Shown: positions 58,840-64,000 of the stretch, piece after piece
Numbering within the stretch: the first letter of the stretch is position 1
Layout of the letters: each line of letters begins with the position of its first letter
Origin: Ulva prolifera
Lineage: Eukaryota; Chlorophyta; Ulvophyceae; Ulvales; Ulvaceae
Assembly: GCA_023078555.1 (NCBI GenBank)
Contig: CM041197.1
Location: 2,886,501 to 2,950,500 of the forward strand
Reading direction: 5' to 3'
Length of the DNA: 64,000 nt
Translations under genes and position numbers: made by a program
The notes under the pieces: generated by a model
The model's database searches: none
Told to the model about the DNA's origin: nothing
What the model saw: the letters and a program-made list of their open reading frames with translations, nothing else

Positions 58840-60862
58840 CTGTTGTGCTTTGCGTCGAGCACGGCGCAGCGCTCCTCTGCGTCCCGCAGCCGCGCCTCAA
58901 GGTCAGCGTTCGCACCGCGCAGCTGCCCCACCTGCCCGCCGAGCGCCGCCACGTGGCCGCGCAGCTCGGTACGCTCCGCAAACTGGCGCTGCACGGCGGC
59001 CGAGAGGGCGGCGGCCTCGGCGTCTTTCGTGCGGATGACCCCCGCCAGCCGCCCGAGCTGCGCCTCCATCGCCGCAACCTGCCGCACCGCAACACTGGTC
59101 TCAAGGTGTTGCGGACTTCCTCAGCCTGGCCATGTATCTAGCCATGTGCGAGGCTGGAGCTACCAGTGTGCCCCTCGGTGGCCATGGCAAGAGCTGCTGA
59201 CATGCCGAATACTTTCATCAGCGCATGTGGAAATGTGCATGTACAGCAACGACATCGGCAGGACGTCTCTGACATGATCGCTGCGGCTGGTGGGGCAAAC
59301 GCGCACTACGGCAGGAATGACATGTGCCAAGGCCAGCTGCAGGTCGCATCCGAGGCCAAGGGCAGCATGGCGCTGTACAGATCATCCAAATTCTCAGTCC
59401 ATTGCGGACCAGACGGCTTGCAGGCCCCAAACGTTTTCAAAGGGGTTCTTTCCATACCATTCCAGCAGAGCCATCAGCGCCTGATGCCTGAACACCACTC
59501 CCTGGATGATGGCCCAACGACGCCGGCGCCTGCTGCAGGCGTTTATCACGCTCAGCCAGCTCGATCCGTGTCTGCTGCAGATCTCGCTGTAGCTCCTCGA
59601 CTCGTTGCTTGTGGCTGCGGCTGTGCTCAGCCTGCGCTGTGCGAGCTGCCTCAGCTGCCCGCTTGGCTGCTGTTACAGCCTTCTCTGCTTCCCGCAGCTG
59701 GCCCTCCTGCTGCTGCAACTGCTTCCGGAGGGCAGCAACGTCGCCGTGGCCCTACACGCAAAGTCATGGCTTGGATGAGTCCGCCCGCGCAAATATCTGG
59801 ATGTGCCAGTTGGGCCATAGCGCCTGGGTACCAATGTTCACGAGGTTGCAAGTGTGCAACAAGCTGCTGAGTCATAATGAGGACGCAGCAGTCAGCTGAG
59901 CAGTTGCTTGTGCAGCTGCCAGATTAGTGCTGTCCAAACGCTCCCAATGACTAGTTGCCAAGCACGCACACTTGTATGCTCAGACACTACAAAAGTGGCC
60001 TGTGCCGCGTCGCGTCTGCATGAAGCATAAGACGGACGGTCAGAACTTCAGCCCTGTTAAACCCAAGCAACACGATGCTACGACTTGTAGTGATGGTGCA
60101 CACAGTTGTGTTGGCGACTGGTGCTTGCTGAATACTATCCGCCGGACCCCTGTCCAATGCCTGGCTCCAGGTAGCATGCAGACGCTTTTGGAGCCTCAAA
60201 ATACAGTCTTGAACTGCAGTGGAACTCTTCATCCGGTCCTGAACTGCTGCGAGTTCGTGGCAGGGCTGATCAGCAATGGTAGCAGCTGGCAGGTTTGTGT
60301 CACCACTGGTAAGTGCTGCTACAAGCTCCCGGATAAGTGTTTCCGCATCTTGCAGAACTTCATTCTGGGAGCATATTTTGGTTGCGGTCGTGGGCATGCT
60401 GTTCCACACATCGCCAATGGATATTGCCAGGGCTCGTTGCAGCAAGGCCATATTCGCATCTTGGCGTCGCCTTTCATCCTGTGCTGCGTTCTGAGCTGCA
60501 GATGTGACTGATTTGCGCAGCACTGCTATTTGAGCTTCAAATGCTGAGCGCAAGTCAGCACAACGTGCATTGCTGGACTGTTGTTGAGCCTGCGCAAGAT
60601 CGGAGCTTTCAAGGCGCACGGCGATTCCAAGGCGCAGCATAGCAATGAATATCAGGCATCAAAGTGAGCCAAGTCGGGCCAGAATGGTTGTCCACAGAAT
60701 TTGCGAGCCATACATGCAGGCCTGGTGCCCAAGTGCAAGTCTTCAGAAGCGCACATGCAGCTGATTCTCAAGTTCACGGCATCGATTCTGAGTTGCTGTG
60801 ACGAGCTCTTGGAGCTCGACTGTATGCGATCGTCGCTCTCTACTGTCCATGGGCTGTTTCAT
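58840..60862 (-). CDS. Coiled-coil protein of unknown function (3' end unresolved)
   Basis: Not recognised. Four minus-strand exons are supported: 60862-60755 (ATG at 60862, 36 codons), 60589-60104 (162 codons), 59751 to about 59520, and 59078-58840. The first two join in phase 0, and the third and fourth also begin in phase 0. The donor of exon 3 is weak. The products are charged and heptad-like: VELQELVTATQNRCRELENQ; LRSAFEAQIAVLRKS; QLREAEKAVTAAKRAAEAA and RVEELQRDLQQTRIELAERD; GGQVGQLRGANADLEARL. No motor, SMC or other catalytic domain is visible. Cytoskeletal, centriolar or nuclear structural roles would all fit, and none is supported specifically. Confidence 0.55.
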
Positions 60863-61924
60863 GGTGACGCACATCAGTGTTGCTCGAGACGCAGCAACTG
60901 ACACCCGCATCTGAAGACATGGCGCGATTCTGTTGTGACACCTTGCAGCCGTATCATTGCATCTGCGCAACTTCTGCTCCTGACCGATGGGTTTCGCCAG
61001 AGAACAGTCCGAGATCAACACTTCGCGACAACCAACGGTGATCAAATTCGCGAAGTGTTATGCAGCGTCGGTGACTACAACGCGTCAAAGTGCAATTTTT
61101 ATCGAGAATCTTGATACGAAGCTCGATGTGGGAATTCCTGTCCGAGCGGAACACAGGCACGCTAAGGTGTGCTCCCAGCTGCTCACCCGACCTACTGCAA
61201 GAAAGCAGCGTTACAAGACGCTAGCGAGTGGCCCGTTGGAAAGAGATTGTGTGACAGTTCCCCCATGCCAAGCATTGTAATCGATGTATGAATACCCTGA
61301 GTGTATGTGGCGTTGGTGCTTCAACACGCCTGTGTTCCGAACACAACGGCTGCTCTTTGGGCAATGGACTCTTGGCCCCGAAAATTGTATGGATAGATGT
61401 GTATATTAACACTGCAGCCATGGGACTGACAGATGTGGTTGGCAACTGTTGAAGTACACAGGCGCATACTCAACAGGCTACTGCGCCTCACGTCGCTCCA
61501 CACGGATATCCAGGCATGATAACGAGTCCCCCTGCGCACGCAAACAGTGCTGGGTGCAAGCAAGCTCGGCAAAGCCCAACCAGTCACTGCATCAACGACC
61601 ACACCGGCAAAGAACACAGATGTCTGACGCACACACTGAGCACTTGACCCTCGTCATGCAAGCGGTGTTACAGTGCATGTCGTTCACCACAATAGCTTGG
61701 GGCGCCGGTTGCCCCGCCGATCATGTGTGCCTTGTGAACTCCTGAGGATGTGCAGGACACGGTTCCAGCGGGGGCCCGCACTGCCTCCTCCTGCTGCACT
61801 CAACCTCTCAACATTCTCCTGAATATAGTAGAACAGAACACAGCTGATGCAGCAGGAGCTGCTTGTAGCACAGCTCTAGCGCCGGTGCCGCCCCCGCTCA
61901 CCCCGGCCAAAGTCACCCCGCCCG
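60863..61924. other. Intergenic between the BOR-like gene and the coiled-coil gene
   Basis: About 1.06 kb. It contains the 3' untranslated region of the transporter and the promoter of the coiled-coil gene, both on the minus strand. Small open frames have no recognisable domain. An additional upstream exon of the coiled-coil gene cannot be excluded. Confidence 0.5.
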
Positions 61925-64000
61925 CTACTCGTCCCCTAGCCGCTCAGGCAACTCCCGCGACCGCCGGAGCACCGCCGGCCCGACATCCACCCACACCGCC
62001 CCCTCGTCCCTTGCGGCCGCACTCACCGCCGCCACCCCGCTACTCGCGTCGCCGCCGCTGCCCCGGCCATTGTCCCGTGCGGCCCCCGCTTCCGCATTCG
62101 CGGAGCGCCTCCGTACCGCACCCAGCGCCACGTCCCCACCGCCGCCGCCGCCATCGTCCAGCACGACGCTGTTGCGGCGCCGCACGGCCATCTCGTCCTG
62201 CGAGATGTGGTGCTTGATGCCGACGCCGGGCATCTCGTCCGCGAGGGCCTCGCGCTTCTCGTACTCGCTGCGCCGGCTCGCGCCCTCGCGCTGTGCGGCC
62301 TCCCGCACGACCCACTCCGGCGCCGGCGGCGCCTCCTCGTAGTCTGCCGCATCGAGCTGGCTCAGCGTCCACTTGTCGAAGAACTGTAGCTCACAATTTA
62401 GCGCGTTGAGGAGTTTGATCACAAGGCATCGTCTGTTTGACGCACAGTGTGCCCAGTTGATGTAACCAAGCAAACACACTCGGCACGCCAGGTGCAAATG
62501 CGTACGCACAGGAACCGCAAAGGTTGTGTCGCGGCACAGGATGCAGCAACGGCAGTCGCGCAAAACCGGACAACCGTAAATTGCAATCGTGCCATTGCTT
62601 GGCTGGCACGCAGACTACAGCGGTGGGGGGTACATGCAACGGCATGCTAACACACTGTGGGTGGTCGGGGCGGGGAGGAGGACAAGCGCACCTTGGGCAT
62701 GAGGTACTGGCGGCCGGGGATGAGCAGGACGATGAGGAAGGGGAAGGCGATGCCGACGGCGCCCGCCCACGTCACGCCCCACACTGCGAGCATGTACGCG
62801 AGCTGCAGGGCAGTGAAACGGGCGATGTTGCGGAAGGTCACCGTCTCGAGGTACACCGGGTGCTCCCTCTCCAGCATGTGGATCCTGCGCAGGTTGCCCA
62901 TGTTCAATACGGCCACCAGCCATCTGGGACGCTTGCATGGGAATCGCGATAGCTGTTGCACCAACAATCAGACATACACACGGTGACGTTGGGGAAGGGT
63001 GCTGCTTTACAGGCCCTCATGGGCACCAGAAAAGAGAGGGAGACGAGCGACTGCAGCGGGGGGGCGCACCGTTTGCGCTTGTCGGTGCCCAGCAGCAGGA
63101 TGCGCTCCCAGAACTCCGAGCCCGGCAGTGACTCCAGCGCCATGTAGGCAAAGTAGCCCCAGAGGACGCTCTTGGGGATCTGGCGAACGGCGGGCGTCGC
63201 GCCGATGCAGGCGCCGACGAGCAGCGATTGGATGAGGTTGCTCAGCCGCTGCTCCTTCACGTTCAGAGGCACGACACCACCCTCGGTCGGCAGAAACTCC
63301 TGCATGAGCAAGCGCCTGGTGAGTGCGGCCGCCCTCTGCTATACCGCTTCTATCTCAATCATCGTTTTGATGTGTGTCAGGGGGCCAGACTCATTGTTTG
63401 AGTTGCTACAACATAACAGCTACATCTCCTGTGAAAAGGGCTGCACGTACAACAGTCATGAACGCCATAGGTCAAACGGTCTGCGCAGTTTGTGCGATGG
63501 TATGCCCGACAGATTTCTCAGCCACCTCATAGCCACGGATGCAAAGCTAGCTGCAAACTCCGTCGGCTGCCGAGCATTCTACGTGACAAGATAAAGCGCA
63601 TTCCACGCTCGAACGGCTCCCCACACCTGCATCTAAGTCCGACATTGCTATAGTCCCAGGTGCACGATCCTGGGTTTTTGGATGCGTATTTCATGTCATG
63701 CCTCGTTTTAGCCCGCACACTCGTCCACAACCGCCCTTCACAGTTCTGCCTGCAGCGAGCGGCACACACCTTTTCGATGCCGGCCTTGGCAAGCACGTCC
63801 ACCGAAGACGGGCCGCTGCTGCTCGACAGCGGCGACCCCGCCGCCTCCGCCACCGCCCGCGCACTGCCAGCGGCCCCCTCCACCGCAGCCCCCCCGGCGG
63901 CCGCCTCCGCGGCCTCAGCATCCTTCGCGTGGCCCTCTGCAACGGGCGCGCCGGCGAGGGCGGTGAGGTTGAGCTGGCTCTTGGTCTTGGCGTCGAGGGC
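61925..64000 (-). CDS. SLC4-family borate transporter, BOR1-like (C-terminal part)
   Basis: BOR proteins are plasma-membrane borate exporters of the SLC4 (bicarbonate/anion exchanger) family. Exons (minus) are 64000-63770 (5' cut by the window), 63299-63070, 62884-62692 and 62383-61925, in phase, 370 residues to the TAG. The first visible exon is an Ala/Ser-rich cytosolic loop. The next gives VPLNVKEQRLSNLIQSLLVG and IPKSVLWGYFAYMALESLPG followed by EFWERILLL, which are very close to plant BOR1. Then come VYLETVTFRNIARFT and two hydrophobic helices ending IVLLIPGRQYLMP. The last exon has WTLSQLDAADYEEAPP, matching the BOR LQDLDAAEYEEAP motif, and then a hydrophilic tail with a poly-Gly stretch. 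Bicarbonate transport is a less likely alternative, given the plant BOR-specific tail motif. Confidence 0.93.

Noticed and set aside
61925-64000. Annotating the right-end transporter as an animal-type bicarbonate exchanger
   Set aside because: The plant BOR-type tail motif (LDAADYEEAP) and close match to BOR1 around IPKSVLWGYFAYMALESLPG favour borate transport.
1-64000. CRISPR arrays, operons, insertion sequences or complete mobile elements
   Set aside because: The DNA is intron-rich nuclear sequence. No regularly spaced repeat array, transposase, integrase or reverse transcriptase frame was recognised.

Overview
The window is nuclear DNA of a eukaryote, most likely a green alga. Every recognisable gene is split by many GT-AG introns of roughly 70-1500 bp, coding exons are GC-rich with strong G/C third positions, and several products look plant-like: an exportin-7 with the plant-type 'ASSSLLK' stretch, a BOR-type SLC4 borate transporter, a TT9/CLEC16A protein and a TFIIS-M/SPOC protein. 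The genus cannot be named from the sequence. Exon models below were built by hand from homology, splice sites and reading phase.

Left third (1-16336, minus strand): cobalamin-dependent methionine synthase (MetH). The order of parts is the striking feature. Read 5' to 3', there are three consecutive homocysteine-binding plus pterin-binding blocks (module A 16336-12595, module B 11966-8028, module C from 7372). Only module C is followed by the cobalamin-binding and AdoMet reactivation domains, and the last of these runs off the left edge. All 23 exons join in phase, and modules B and C begin with exons preceded by ordinary splice acceptors. The simplest reading is one gene for a protein of more than 2,570 residues with three methyl-transfer heads and one cobalamin domain. 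A cluster of one full and two half-length genes is the alternative.

A gene-poor 5.1 kb stretch (16337-21455) holds three copies of a short dispersed repeat that recurs in introns further right. Next, on the plus strand, come a TFIIS-M/SPOC transcription-elongation protein (21456-28387), pyrroline-5-carboxylate reductase (about 30069-32700), a protein with two E2F-like winged-helix segments and a basic low-complexity tail (34603-37411), and exportin-7 (39192-48118, 17 exons). CLEC16A/TT9 (54302-48479, minus) converges on exportin-7. Coatomer epsilon follows on the plus strand (55272-56925). The right end has a coiled-coil protein of unknown role (minus, 60862 to about 58840) and the C-terminal 370 residues of an SLC4/BOR transporter (minus, 64000-61925).

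No operon-like functional grouping is evident: metabolism (MetH, P5CR), transcription (SPOC protein, E2F-like), nuclear export (XPO7), vesicle and endosome traffic (COPE, CLEC16A) and borate transport lie side by side. Shared across genes are 5' splice sites rich in GTGCGC, long C-runs on the sense strand of introns that often touch the 5' splice site, and the dispersed repeat.
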